A program made the translations under genes and the position numbers. A stretch of DNA of 49,279 nucleotides from an uncultured Dysosmobacter sp. (GTDB lineage: Bacteria > Bacillota > Clostridia > Oscillospirales > Oscillospiraceae). The stretch lies in the NCBI RefSeq assembly GCF_947631165.1, contig NZ_CANRKH010000022.1, forward strand, positions 1-49,279, in the 5' to 3' direction. How positions within the stretch are numbered: position 1 is the stretch's first letter; every line of letters starts with the position of its first letter. Below, in pieces: positions 25,391-34,109 of this stretch. The notes beneath the pieces were generated by a model, which was not told the DNA's origin, did no database searches, and saw only the letters and a list, made by a program, of their open reading frames with translations.

Positions 25391-25486
25391 AGGAATGAGG
25401 AATTCCCCCTCAACTGCCTGCGGGCGGCAGCTCCCCCAAGAGAGGACAAGGGATTCCAAGCCAGCAATTCCTAACTCCACATTCCT
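25391..25486. repeat. Short intergenic repeat with inverted ends
   Basis: The left end AGGAATGAGGAATT (25391-25404) recurs inverted at the right end, where ATTCCT (25481-25486) and AATTCCT (25466-25472) are split by eight bases. The interior holds CTGCCTGCGGGCGGCAG, a small hairpin. It belongs with the elements at 9571 and 31804 and lies between cstA and aroQ. Confidence 0.55.
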
Positions 25487-25491
25487 GATTT

Positions 25492-25923
25492 TTAATGCTG
25501 TCTGCAAAGGAAATGAAGCGCTTCGATGTAGCCTGGCAGGCCATGGCCCCGGATGGTGGCGGCGCAGGCGGCGCGGATATAGGAGACGTGCCGGAACTCC
25601 TCCCGGCTGTCCGGGTCGGAGACATGGATTTCCACTGTGGGGATGCCTACCGCCTTTACCGCGTCCAGCAGAGCCACACTGGTGTGGGTGTAGGCGGCGG
25701 GATTGATGATGATGCCGTCCACATGGTCAAAGTAGGCCTGCTGGATGGCATCCACCAGGGCGCCCTCGTGGTTGGACTGGAAGAAGGACACCTGGACGCC
25801 CAGTTTGTCCGCCTCGGCCTGGATCATGGCCTTCAGATCCTCATAGGTGGCCTTGCCGTAGATCTCCGGCTGGCGGATGCCCAGCATGTTCATATTGGGG
25901 CCGTTAATCACCAGAATATTCAC
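25492..25923 (-). CDS. aroQ: 3-dehydroquinate dehydratase, type II
   Basis: A 143-residue protein of normal type II length. It opens with VNILVINGPNMNMLGIR (GPNLNxLGxR motif), then FFQSNHEGALVDAIQQA, INPAAYTHTSVALLDA and EIHVSDPDSREEFRHVS, which include the catalytic His and Arg. GTG 25923 is the start, with GGAGGG six bases upstream; both lie inside the 3' end of aroE-aroK (20-base overlap). It catalyses step 3 of the shikimate pathway and is the last gene of the operon. Confidence 0.95.
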   Translation of the reverse strand: MNILVINGPNMNMLGIRQPEIYGKATYEDLKAMIQAEADKLGVQVSFFQSNHEGALVDAIQQAYFDHVDGIIINPAAYTHTSVALLDAVKAVGIPTVEIHVSDPDSREEFRHVSYIRAACAATIRGHGLPGYIEALHFLCRQH

Positions 25924-27151
25924 AAAAATCCCTCCAGATAGCGGCGGCAGTGTCCGCCACCGTACCGTTGTTGTCAATTACCGTGTCCCGGAACCGGGCG
26001 TACATCGGCCCACGCTCTGCCCACATGGCGGCGAGGTCCGCTCCTTGGGAGAGAGGCCGTCCGTCGGTGGGGAGCAGCGTCAGATCCCGGATCAGATGAT
26101 AGATCCGTCCGTTTTGATGCAAAGAGGCGTAGTTCCGCAGGTCTTTTACCACGCCGCCGCCGGTGAGGATGATCTTGCCAGAGAGCTTCCCGGCCTCCGC
26201 CGTGGCCTCCCGCTCCAGAGCCCGGAAAGCGGCCTCGCCCCCCTGGGCAAAGATCTCCGGAATAGAGCGGCCTGCCGTTTCCGCGATGCGCTGGTCAACG
26301 TCGATGGCCTCCCGGCCTGTCAGTTCTGCCAGGGCCTGTCCGACAGTTGATTTTCCGCTGCCGGGCATACCGATCAAAACAATGTTGGCGGTCTCTTGCC
26401 GGAGCAGTGCCAGGATGCGCTCATTTTCACTGTCGGGAATGGATTTTTCAAAGAAATGCTCCTCCGCCCGCTTGGCTTGAGCTACCAGCATGGGCAGGCC
26501 ATCGCTGTAGGGCAGCCCCCGCTCTTCCGCCTGCATCAAAAGGGCGGTGCGGCGGGGATTATAGACCACGTCCAGCACGCCCGCACAGCGGGGGAAACAG
26601 TCCAGCTCCACCGGGGAGACTCCGGTGGAGGGATACATGCCCACCGGCGTGGTGTTCACCACGATCTCTCCGTCGGCATGGCGTTCCGGCAGATTCTCAT
26701 AGTTATCCGGTCCGCTTCGAGAGATCACCACGACCTCTCTGGCACACTCCTGTCTGGCGGCGGCTTGGGCCGTCAGAGACGCGCCGCCGCTGCCCAGGAT
26801 CAGGACTTTTTTGCCCGCCAGGGAAATGTTTGCCCGGCGGAGCATATAGCGGAAGCCGTCGATGTCCGTGTTGTAGCCGTACAGCCTGCCGTCCGCCCGG
26901 CGGACCAGGGTGTTGACGCTGCCGATGGCCTGGGCGGCGGGGTCTATGACATCGCAGAAGGGCATCACGCCCCGCTTGTAGGGGATGGTGACGTTCAGCC
27001 CGCCGATGTCCTCCCGGCGCAGAAAGCCCCCCAGCTCCTCCGGCTCCAGCTCAATGAGTCGGTAGCCCTGGCAGCCCAGGGCGGTGTGGATGGGGACGGA
27101 CCAGCTGTGGCCCAGCTTTCGGCCCAATAGACCGTAGATTTTGCCGCGCAT
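25904..27151 (-). CDS. aroE-aroK: Fused shikimate dehydrogenase / shikimate kinase
   Basis: A 415-residue bifunctional protein. Residues 1-about 240 are AroE: KLGHSWSVPIH, the GLNVTIPYKRGVM motif (about 50), GYNTDIDGF and a nucleotide fold LILGSGGASLTAQAA. After a short linker, residues about 255-410 are AroK: Walker A IGMPGSGKSTVG, DVDQRIAETAG, GGEAAFRALE and LTGGGVVKD. The NADP-binding loop GSGGAS departs slightly from the usual GAGGA. Fusing consecutive steps 4 and 5 in one chain is uncommon outside some clostridia. Confidence 0.94.
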   Translation of the reverse strand: MRGKIYGLLGRKLGHSWSVPIHTALGCQGYRLIELEPEELGGFLRREDIGGLNVTIPYKRGVMPFCDVIDPAAQAIGSVNTLVRRADGRLYGYNTDIDGFRYMLRRANISLAGKKVLILGSGGASLTAQAAARQECAREVVVISRSGPDNYENLPERHADGEIVVNTTPVGMYPSTGVSPVELDCFPRCAGVLDVVYNPRRTALLMQAEERGLPYSDGLPMLVAQAKRAEEHFFEKSIPDSENERILALLRQETANIVLIGMPGSGKSTVGQALAELTGREAIDVDQRIAETAGRSIPEIFAQGGEAAFRALEREATAEAGKLSGKIILTGGGVVKDLRNYASLHQNGRIYHLIRDLTLLPTDGRPLSQGADLAAMWAERGPMYARFRDTVIDNNGTVADTAAAIWRDFCEYSGD

Positions 27152-27167
27152 AGTTTCACCTCTTTTG

Positions 27168-27227
27168 AAAAGATAAGAGATATGAGATAAAAGATATTCT
27201 CTGTTGAAGGAGCCTCTCTTATCTTTT
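27168..27227. repeat. Inverted repeat between pheA and aroE-aroK
   Basis: AAAAGATAAGAGA (27168-27180) and TCTCTTATCTTTT (27215-27227) are perfect 13-bp inverted arms around a loop with further partial copies (GAGATAAAAGATA). It lies inside the aro operon in a 105-base gap and may affect mRNA stability or partial termination. Confidence 0.6.
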
Positions 27228-27256
27228 ATTTCTTCACCCTTATCTCTAACGCCTTT

Positions 27257-28393
27257 TTAAACTTCAGAATAGGATCCCAGGAACTGGAAGCCGGGGCAAT
27301 TGCGCTCCAGCTCTCCCAGCATGGACAGAACGCTGGGTTCCAGCACAGAGGCCTCCAGCTCCAGATAGAAGATGAACTCGAAGTTCCGGCCGGTGACGGG
27401 GCAGGATTCCAGTTTGGTCATGTTGATGTCCAGCGCCGCCAGCTTGGACAGGATGTCGTACAGCGCGCCGGGTTTGTTCTCCGTGGAGATGATCAGGCTG
27501 ATGCGGTTGGCGCCGGCGTAAATAGCGGGGTCCTTGGTGACGCAGATGAAGCGGGTATAGTTGTTGTCACTGTCCTGGATGTCATCGTTGACACACTCCA
27601 GGCCGTACAGCGCCGCGCAGGGGTGGGAGGAGATGGCCGCCGCATGGGGATCGCCCCGCTCAGACACCATTTGAGCGGCCATAGCGGTGTTGTCGCAGGG
27701 GACGACCCGAACGCCGCTGAGGCCGTTCAAAAACCGGCTGCACTGGCCGATAGCCTGCTGGTGGGAGTAGATCTCGGTGATATCCTCCATCTTCGTCCCG
27801 GGCAGTGCCAGCAGCTCGTGGCGGATGCACAGGCGGGTCGAGCGGACCACCGACAGCTTGTGGTCCTGCAGCAGGTCATACACCGCCCGGACGGAGCCGT
27901 TGGAGCTGTTTTCGATGGGCAGAACGCCAAACTTGCACAGGCCTGACTCCACAGCGGAGGCCACGGCGGCGAAGGTCTTGACATACACGATGCTGCCCCG
28001 GGGCAGGATGCGGTCGCAGGCCACCTGGCTGTTGGCCCCCTCCACGCCCTGGCAGGCCACCATGCCCGTCTGGGGAAACACCTCACTGCCGGCGGACAGG
28101 GCCTTTTCCACCTGGGCCTTGACGTTGGCGGGGGCGGAGATCAGTTCCGCCTGCCGGGAACGGGCCAGCTCGAAGAGCGTGGAATAGAGGTGGTAAGCAT
28201 AGCGCTCTTTGTCGCCGGCCTTTTCTGTGACTTTGGCCAGAATCTCCCGCTCCCGCTGCTTGTTCAGGATGGGCAGGTGATGCTCGTTCTTATAGGCCGC
28301 CACCTCTTCGGACAGGGCCATGCGCTCCAAAAACAGAGCCAGCAGCTGGTCGTCGACAGCGTCGATCTTTACACGGATATCAGAAAGTTCCAT
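27257..28393 (-). CDS. pheA: Bifunctional chorismate mutase / prephenate dehydratase
   Basis: A 378-residue P-protein. Residues 1-about 90 are an AroQ-type chorismate mutase (IRVKIDAVDDQLLALFLERM, KQREREIL). About 100-285 is the prephenate dehydratase domain (NSSNGSVRAVYDLL, the substrate loop before the catalytic Thr region; YTRFICVTKD). About 290-375 is an ACT domain (NKPGALYDILSKLAALDINMTKLES, close to the ESRP Phe-binding motif), predicting allosteric inhibition by Phe. The start overlaps the aroC end by 14 bases. Confidence 0.94.
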   Translation of the reverse strand: MELSDIRVKIDAVDDQLLALFLERMALSEEVAAYKNEHHLPILNKQREREILAKVTEKAGDKERYAYHLYSTLFELARSRQAELISAPANVKAQVEKALSAGSEVFPQTGMVACQGVEGANSQVACDRILPRGSIVYVKTFAAVASAVESGLCKFGVLPIENSSNGSVRAVYDLLQDHKLSVVRSTRLCIRHELLALPGTKMEDITEIYSHQQAIGQCSRFLNGLSGVRVVPCDNTAMAAQMVSERGDPHAAAISSHPCAALYGLECVNDDIQDSDNNYTRFICVTKDPAIYAGANRISLIISTENKPGALYDILSKLAALDINMTKLESCPVTGRNFEFIFYLELEASVLEPSVLSMLGELERNCPGFQFLGSYSEV

Positions 28394-29471
28394 GATTTCC
28401 CTCCAACAATAAATCTAATAAAACGGCAGCGGTGACTGCCTCCACCACCGGTACGGCCCGGTGGGCGATACAGGGGTCGTGCCGCCCATGGATGGTCAGT
28501 TCCGCGTCCGCCTGGGCGGAGAGGCTGACCGTTCGCTGGGACCGGCCAATGGATGGGGTCGGCTTGATCCCGACCCGCAGCATAACGGGCATTCCGGTGG
28601 TGATGCCGCCTAGAATGCCGCCGGCGTTGTTTTGCGTGGTGACGATCCGGCCCTCTTCCATGGTGAAGGGGTCGTTATTCTCCGAGCCATGGAGCCGGGA
28701 GGCCCCAAAGCCTGCTCCAAATTCTACGCCCTTCACGGCGGGAATGCCGAACAGGGCCGCCGCCAGACGATTCTCAACGCCGTCGAACATGGGATCGCCC
28801 AGCCCGGCGGGCAGGCCCACCGCAGCACACTCAATGACGCCGCCCACCGAGTCCATGTCGTTCTTGGCCGCCAGAATGACGGCCTGCATCCGCTCTCCCG
28901 CCTGCCCGTCCAGCACGGGGAAGGACTTGGCAGCCACGCTGTCAAACAGCTCTTTGGTGGGATGCAGGGGGAAGGACACGTCGTTTTCCGTCCCTACGGC
29001 GGCCAGATGCGCCCCTACGTACACGCCCCTCCGGGCTAAGATCTGCTTGGCAATACCGCCAGCGATGCACAGGGGAGCCGTCAGGCGGCCGGAGAAGTGG
29101 CCGCCGCCCCGCATGTCTGCACAGCCGTCCCACTTGCAGGCGGCGGTGTAATCCGCGTGACCGGGACGGGGTTTATCCAGAAGTTCCCTGTAATCCTTGG
29201 ATCGCTGGTCGCCGTTCTCAATGATAGCGCACAGGGGGGACCCACAGGTGACGCCGTTTTCCAGGCCAGAGAGGAAGACAGGGGCATCCGCCTCCTTCCG
29301 AGTAGTGGAGAGGGGGCTTTTGCCTGGCTTCCGCCGGTCCAGAAAGGCATTCAGTTCGTCCAGATCGACAGCCTCCCCAGCGGGCAGACCGTCCAGAACG
29401 ACGCCGATGGCTTTTCCGTGGGACTGGCCGAACACGGAGACCGTTAAGAGCTTTCCAAATTTAGAGGACAT
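28380..29471 (-). CDS. aroC: Chorismate synthase
   Basis: A 363-residue protein starting MSSKFGKLLTVSVFGQSHG, the usual opening with the FGxSHG FMN-site motif. GHADYTAACKW, DMRGGGHFSGR and GKTTP-region equivalents follow in order. ATG 29471 has GGAGGTG with 7-base spacing and lies within the last codons of aroA (11-base overlap). It makes chorismate from EPSP using reduced FMN. Confidence 0.95.
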   Translation of the reverse strand: MSSKFGKLLTVSVFGQSHGKAIGVVLDGLPAGEAVDLDELNAFLDRRKPGKSPLSTTRKEADAPVFLSGLENGVTCGSPLCAIIENGDQRSKDYRELLDKPRPGHADYTAACKWDGCADMRGGGHFSGRLTAPLCIAGGIAKQILARRGVYVGAHLAAVGTENDVSFPLHPTKELFDSVAAKSFPVLDGQAGERMQAVILAAKNDMDSVGGVIECAAVGLPAGLGDPMFDGVENRLAAALFGIPAVKGVEFGAGFGASRLHGSENNDPFTMEEGRIVTTQNNAGGILGGITTGMPVMLRVGIKPTPSIGRSQRTVSLSAQADAELTIHGRHDPCIAHRAVPVVEAVTAAVLLDLLLEGNHGTF

Positions 29472-30690
29472 GGACCACACCTCCCAATGTTTGATAGACC
29501 TCCCAGAAGTCTGGATAGGATTTTTTCACACATTCCGCTCCCAGCAGGGTCACGGGCTGTTGGCAGCGAGTGGCGGCAATGGCCGCCATCATGGCGATGC
29601 GGTGATCGTTGCAGCAGTCCACCGTGACGCCGCCTGTCAGAGCGTCCCGGCCTTTGATCTTCAGGAAGTCCGGTCCCTCCTTCACATCCGCGCCCAAGGC
29701 GTTGAGCACCTGGGTCACGGAGGCCAAGCGGTCACTCTCCTTGATGCGCAGACGGGCGGCATTGGTCAGGTAGGTAATTTCTCCCGTCCGGAGGGCTGCA
29801 ATCACCGCAAGGGGTGGAACTAAATCGGGGCAGTTTGAGACATCCACGTCCATCTCCCCTGGGTCGGACAGCTTATCCACCCAGTCCTCAACTACGGCGT
29901 CCCCCTGGGTGGAATGAGTGTCCAGTCCGCCGACTTCTACCCAGTTTCCCAAGAAGCCCGCCGCGTACCAGAACGCCGCCTGAGACCAGTCGGCCTCCAC
30001 AATAAAACGGCAGGTCTGATAGCTTTGGTTCCCGGAAACAGCAAAGCCGTCCTCCAGCACCTCAATCTGAATGCCAAACTGTTCCAGCACTTCCAGGGTC
30101 ATGTCCACGTAGCCGTGGGACTCCAGTGGTGAGGTGAGGACGATGGTGCTGTCCCCGCCCAGCAGGGGCAACGCGTAAAGCAGTCCGGTGACAAACTGGC
30201 TGGACACGTTGCCGGGGAGACGGTACTCCCCCGGCCCCAGGTGGCCCCGAACCGTCAGGCTTCCATCCTTCTGCTCGTAGAAGATGCCCTTCTCGTCAAA
30301 GATATCGAAGTAAGGCTTTTGCGGTCGCTCCATCAGCCGTCCCCGGCCGGTGAACACACCGCCGCCCGCCACCGCCAGGGCGATGGGAATGAGGAAGCGA
30401 AGAGTGGAGCCGGACTCCCCGCAGTCAAAGCGGGGCAGCTCATTTCCGGGGCGGGAGAGATTCCGGATGCCGCTGACAAGGATGGTGTCGCCGCTTTGAC
30501 GGGACCACTCCGCCCCCAGGGCCTCCATGCAGCGGAGGGTTGCCTGGATGTCCTGGGAAGGGGCCAGCTCTTCCAAAACGCTGAATCCTCCCGCTAGGGC
30601 GGCGGCAATCAGTGCCCGGTGGGCCAGCGACTTGCTGGGCGGCGGAGTGACCGTCCCCTCCAGGGGGCCGGGGGTGATTCGCAGGTCCAT
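29461..30690 (-). CDS. aroA: 5-enolpyruvylshikimate-3-phosphate synthase
   Basis: A 409-residue EPSP synthase with the two-domain signatures: PPSKSLAHRALIAAALAGG (about 17), DCGESGSTLRFLIPIALA (about 90), GNVSSQFVTGLLYALPLLGGDS and RIKESDRLASV near the C-terminal domain start. In the PEP-site loop the Gly/Ala variant at the position tied to glyphosate response cannot be judged reliably by eye. Only two bases separate it from aroB. Confidence 0.95.
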   Translation of the reverse strand: MDLRITPGPLEGTVTPPPSKSLAHRALIAAALAGGFSVLEELAPSQDIQATLRCMEALGAEWSRQSGDTILVSGIRNLSRPGNELPRFDCGESGSTLRFLIPIALAVAGGGVFTGRGRLMERPQKPYFDIFDEKGIFYEQKDGSLTVRGHLGPGEYRLPGNVSSQFVTGLLYALPLLGGDSTIVLTSPLESHGYVDMTLEVLEQFGIQIEVLEDGFAVSGNQSYQTCRFIVEADWSQAAFWYAAGFLGNWVEVGGLDTHSTQGDAVVEDWVDKLSDPGEMDVDVSNCPDLVPPLAVIAALRTGEITYLTNAARLRIKESDRLASVTQVLNALGADVKEGPDFLKIKGRDALTGGVTVDCCNDHRIAMMAAIAATRCQQPVTLLGAECVKKSYPDFWEVYQTLGGVVHVL

Positions 30691-30692
30691 AC

Positions 30693-31781
30693 TCAGCCCT
30701 CCAATCCCGCCCGGATAATGGGCAGCAGATCGGTGATGGATACTTTCTTCAGCTCACACGCACCGATCTCCCTGGGAACCACGATAGTGATCGTGTTTCC
30801 CGCCCGCTTCTTGTCCGAGAGGGCGGCTTCTGCCAATTCCTCCGCGGAGAAGCCTGTAAAAACAGGCAGTCCCAGGGCTTCCAGCGCGGAGCAGATTCGG
30901 CCCCCGTCATGGCACTTCACAGCGTATTCCGACATCCAGCCCAGCTTTTCGGATGCCCGGGTCATGATGGCCAGCCCCGCCGCCACGGCGTGACCATGGG
31001 GGATCGTATATCCGCTGCACTTCTCGATGGCGTGGCCGATGGTGTGGCCCAGGTTCAGCAGTTTCCGCTCCCCCTGCTCCTTTTCGTCCCGCTCCACCAC
31101 GCCGGCCTTATATTGGATACAGGCGGCGATGACCGGCGCCGGCTCCAAAAAACGGAACCCGCCGTCTTCCATACAGTTGAACAGGCTGGCGTCAGAGAGA
31201 ACAGCAGTTTTGATGGCCTCCGCCGCGCCGTCGGCGAACACCTCAGGCGGCAGGGTCTTGAGGCAGTCGGTGTCGCACAGCACGGCGGCAGGCTGCAAAA
31301 AGGCCCCCGCCAGGTTTTTGCCCGCCGCTAGGTCGATGGCGGTCTTGCCGCCCACGGAGGAATCTACGGCAGCCAGGAGGGTGGTGGGAAGTTGGACGTA
31401 CCGGACGCCTCGGAGGTACAGAGCTGCCGCCAGGCCGGCCATGTCCCCGCAGACGCCGCCGCCCAGGGCTGCGACGCAGTCGGTCCGGGTCAGCTGTTCC
31501 TCCGCCAGGAACTCCAAGATGGCGGAGAGGGTCTTAAAGTTTTTGCGGGTTTCCCCGGCAGGGAATACGTAGGAGCTGACGGTGAAGCCGGCGTCCCGCA
31601 GACTGGCGGTGACGGTGTCCAGATACAGCGCCGCCACGGTGCTGTCGGCGATCACCGCCATATGGCAGTTCCCCAGCAGGTCCCACAGATATGCCCCGCA
31701 GGACCGCAGCAATCCGCCGCCGATCCGCACTTCATAGGCGGGGGAGGTGCGGACCTGAATGGTTTGGATGGAGTTTGGCAT
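30693..31781 (-). CDS. aroB: 3-dehydroquinate synthase
   Basis: A 362-residue NAD- and metal-dependent enzyme. GGGVCGDMAGLAAALYLRGV (about 105), PTTLLAAVDSSVGGKTAIDL (about 130), ERDEKEQGERKLLNLGHTIGHAIE with two metal-site histidines (about 240) and HGHAVAAGL are all present. It follows a 154-base gap that contains a dispersed repeat. Confidence 0.95.
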   Translation of the reverse strand: MPNSIQTIQVRTSPAYEVRIGGGLLRSCGAYLWDLLGNCHMAVIADSTVAALYLDTVTASLRDAGFTVSSYVFPAGETRKNFKTLSAILEFLAEEQLTRTDCVAALGGGVCGDMAGLAAALYLRGVRYVQLPTTLLAAVDSSVGGKTAIDLAAGKNLAGAFLQPAAVLCDTDCLKTLPPEVFADGAAEAIKTAVLSDASLFNCMEDGGFRFLEPAPVIAACIQYKAGVVERDEKEQGERKLLNLGHTIGHAIEKCSGYTIPHGHAVAAGLAIMTRASEKLGWMSEYAVKCHDGGRICSALEALGLPVFTGFSAEELAEAALSDKKRAGNTITIVVPREIGACELKKVSITDLLPIIRAGLEG

Positions 31782-31803
31782 AAAACCACACTTTCTAAAA
31801 ATT

Positions 31804-31891
31804 AGGAATGAGGCGGATCCGCCGCCTTGCGCCCGCAGGCACTTGGGAAGGGGGCTGAGAAGATCCGTAAAGCGCCTTGATCCGCCATTCC
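31804..31891. repeat. Short intergenic repeat with inverted ends between aroB and tyrA
   Basis: GGAATGAGGCGGATC (31805-31819) is inverted as GATCCGCCATTCC (31879-31891) with one bulged base pair. The outer ATTAGGAATGAGG core matches the elements at 9571 and 25391. The remaining bases to 31935 hold a T/C-rich tail and no gene. Confidence 0.55.
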
Positions 31892-31935
31892 CCGCTTATG
31901 AATACGGGTTCTAAAGGGGGGCAGAGGTCTTTACG

Positions 31936-32772
31936 TCAGTTGCCGCCTGCGGCAGCCTTTTTCTCTCGCCCGTCCTTCAAGAGGGCGCACAGCCGCTCCG
32001 CGTCCCTGGCCTTCAGGGCCTCCTGATACTCCGTCAGATGGCGAATGATCTCGTCCAGTTCCACTGTCAGGTAGTCGGCGTCGTCCAGGAACAGTTCCGT
32101 CCACATATCCTCATCCAGCCGGGCCACACGGGTCATGTCCTGGAAGCTGCCAGCGGAGAAGCCCCGGCGGCGCTGAGCCTCGGGGGACTTCACGTAGGAG
32201 CTGGAGACGATGTGCGCCAGCTGAGAGGTGAAGGCGATGATGCGGTCATGTTCCTCCGGGTCGGAGAAGGTGAGGCCGGCAAAGCCGATGTCCAGGAAGA
32301 AAGCTTTCAGGGTCTCCAGCAGCTGCATGTCCGTCCGCTTGTCCGGCGTCAGGATCATGGATGCGCCCACATATAGGCTGTCTGTGGCGGAGGTAAAGCC
32401 GCCCCGCTCCTTGCCGGCCATGGGATGGCCGCCGATATAGGCGAAGCCGTACTGCTGGGCGACGGGGCCGATGGCGTCCACCACGATCCGCTTCACGCCG
32501 CACAGATCCACCAGAATGGCGCTTTTGGCAATCAGCGCGCCGTGGCGGCGGACCCATTCCACGGCCGCGCCGGGGCGGATGGCCACCAGGATCAGGTCGC
32601 ACTGGGGCAGGTTTTCATCAGTCAGGGGGGCGTCAATAGCGCCGCACATCCGTGCCAGGGTCATGGTCTCCTTATCCAGATCCGCGCCCCAGACGGTGTG
32701 GGCGGTGCGGGCCTTGATGCTCTTGGCCATGGAGCCGCCGATCAGCCCCAGGCCGACGATACCGACATTCAT
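31936..32772 (-). CDS. tyrA: Prephenate dehydrogenase
   Basis: A 278-residue protein starting MNVGIVGLGLIGGSMAKSIK with a Rossmann motif at residues 6-11. GHPMAGKERGGFTSATDSLY (about 120) carries the substrate-binding His region of TyrA; the rest is the helical dimerisation domain. No C-terminal ACT domain is present, so feedback control by Tyr is more likely at transcription (leader peptide) than in this enzyme. It ends before a repeat-bearing gap and starts 4 bases after aroF. Confidence 0.94.
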   Translation of the reverse strand: MNVGIVGLGLIGGSMAKSIKARTAHTVWGADLDKETMTLARMCGAIDAPLTDENLPQCDLILVAIRPGAAVEWVRRHGALIAKSAILVDLCGVKRIVVDAIGPVAQQYGFAYIGGHPMAGKERGGFTSATDSLYVGASMILTPDKRTDMQLLETLKAFFLDIGFAGLTFSDPEEHDRIIAFTSQLAHIVSSSYVKSPEAQRRRGFSAGSFQDMTRVARLDEDMWTELFLDDADYLTVELDEIIRHLTEYQEALKARDAERLCALLKDGREKKAAAGGN

Positions 32773-32776
32773 AAAC

Positions 32777-33790
32777 TCAATCCTCCAAGCTCTTCATGGT
32801 TTCATGCAGCTTCAGCAGCTTCTTTGCCAGACCGTCAAAGACCTCCGGCTTCAGGGACTGAGGCCCGTCGCAAAGGGCGTGGGCGGGGTCGTTGTGGACC
32901 TCGATCTGCAGACCGTCGGCGCCGGTGGCCACAGCGCCCATGGCCAGCGGCTCTACCAGCCAGCTCTTGCCAGTGGCGTGACTGGGATCGACAATGATGG
33001 GTAGGTGAGTCAGCTTCCGCATCACAGGGATGCAGGCCAGGTCCAGGGTGTTGCGGGTATAGCTCTCGAAGGTGCGGATGCCCCGCTCGCAGAGAATGAC
33101 GTTCTCGTTGCCGCCCGCCATGACGTATTCGGCGCTCATCAGCCACTCCTCATAGGTGGCGGACATGCCCCGCTTGATCATCACAGGCTTGTCCTGATGG
33201 CCCACGGCCTTCAGCAGGTCAAAGTTCTGCATGTTCCGGGCACCGATCTGGATCACGTCTACATCCTTGAAAAGAGGGAGCTGGCTCAGGTCCATCAGCT
33301 CAGTGACGATGGGGAGGCCGGTCTCCTGCCGGGCGATCTTCAGGTATTCCAAGCCGGTGGCGCCCAGCCCCTGGAAGGAATAGGGAGAGGTTCGGGGCTT
33401 GAAGGCACCGCCCCGGAGCATGGTGGCACCGCTGGCCTTCACCGCCTTGGCGATGGCCACCACCTGCTCCTCGGATTCCACGGAGCAGGGGCCTGCCATG
33501 ATGGTCAGATTGCCGCCGCCGATCTGGGTATTGCCTACCTTTATCACGGTGTCCTCAGGGTGGAACTTGCGGTTGGCGTTTTTGTAAGGCTCCTGGACCC
33601 GCTTCACGTCCTCCACGATGTCCAGGGCGGAGATCAGGTCGATATCCAGCTTGGAGGTATCGCCCACCAGACCCAGAATGGTGTGGGCCTCGCCGATGCT
33701 GGTGTGGATGGTGATGCCCTTCTCCTGCAGCCAGGAGATCAGGCTCTCCAGCTGGTCGCGGTTGGGATTGTGCTTCAGAATGACGATCAT
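32777..33790 (-). CDS. aroF: DAHP synthase, type I with N-terminal ferredoxin-like regulatory domain
   Basis: A 337-residue enzyme. Residues 1-about 65 (MIVILKHNPNRDQLESLI ... HTILGLVGD) form the regulatory domain known from the Thermotoga enzyme, where it mediates feedback inhibition. FHPEDTVIKVG then leads into the barrel: MAGPCSVESEEQ, RGGAFKPRTSPYSFQG, IGARNMQNFDLL, PIIVDPSHATGKS. ATG 33790 has AAGGAGG at good spacing. It is the first enzyme gene of the aro operon, right behind the attenuator. Confidence 0.95.
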   Translation of the reverse strand: MIVILKHNPNRDQLESLISWLQEKGITIHTSIGEAHTILGLVGDTSKLDIDLISALDIVEDVKRVQEPYKNANRKFHPEDTVIKVGNTQIGGGNLTIMAGPCSVESEEQVVAIAKAVKASGATMLRGGAFKPRTSPYSFQGLGATGLEYLKIARQETGLPIVTELMDLSQLPLFKDVDVIQIGARNMQNFDLLKAVGHQDKPVMIKRGMSATYEEWLMSAEYVMAGGNENVILCERGIRTFESYTRNTLDLACIPVMRKLTHLPIIVDPSHATGKSWLVEPLAMGAVATGADGLQIEVHNDPAHALCDGPQSLKPEVFDGLAKKLLKLHETMKSLED

Positions 33791-33823
33791 GATATGTTCC
33801 TCCTTATAATGTTGGCGCGGCAC

Positions 33824-33856
33824 AAAAAAGACCCGCAGCCGGTCCGGCTGCGGGTC
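33824..33856 (-). terminator. Attenuator terminator before aroF
   Basis: On the minus strand GACCCGCAGCCGG and CCGGCTGCGGGTC form a near-continuous 11-13 bp GC stem followed by T6. It lies between the leader peptide stop and the aroF ribosome site, so read-through controls the whole aro operon. Confidence 0.92.
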
Positions 33857-33889
33857 GTCATGTACTGGCAGTTTCTGACAAAACTGACC

Positions 33890-33988
33890 TTACACCCGTG
33901 CGCTTTCAGCCAAACCGAAATAAGCCTTACCCGTAAAGTAGGTAAAGCTAAAGTAGCGGTATTCGGCTGCACGGGAAATAGCGGTCAT
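33890..33988 (-). CDS. Aromatic leader peptide (attenuation of the aro operon)
   Basis: A 32-residue ORF with ATG at 33988 and TAA at 33890-33892. Residues 10-24 read YRYFSFTYFTGKAYF: eight of these 15 are Tyr or Phe (four each), and no Trp codon is present. An AAAGGGA-type ribosome site precedes it. The stop lies 33 bases before the terminator hairpin, and the intervening bases (GTCAGTTTTGTCAGAAACTG) can form alternative structures. Slow decoding when charged tRNA-Tyr or tRNA-Phe is scarce would let transcription continue, as in the classical pheA or his systems. It was too short for ordinary gene calling. Confidence 0.85.
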   Translation of the reverse strand: MTAISRAAEYRYFSFTYFTGKAYFGLAESARV

Positions 33989-34109
33989 AACCCTGTCCCT
34001 TTCGTTCTCTTTAGATGTTTAAAGCATAACACTTTACAAGCCAAATGGAAATTGTGAATATTTCCAAATAGCGGCGGAAAACGCGGGAAAATTTGTGCAT
34101 CCTGGAAAA

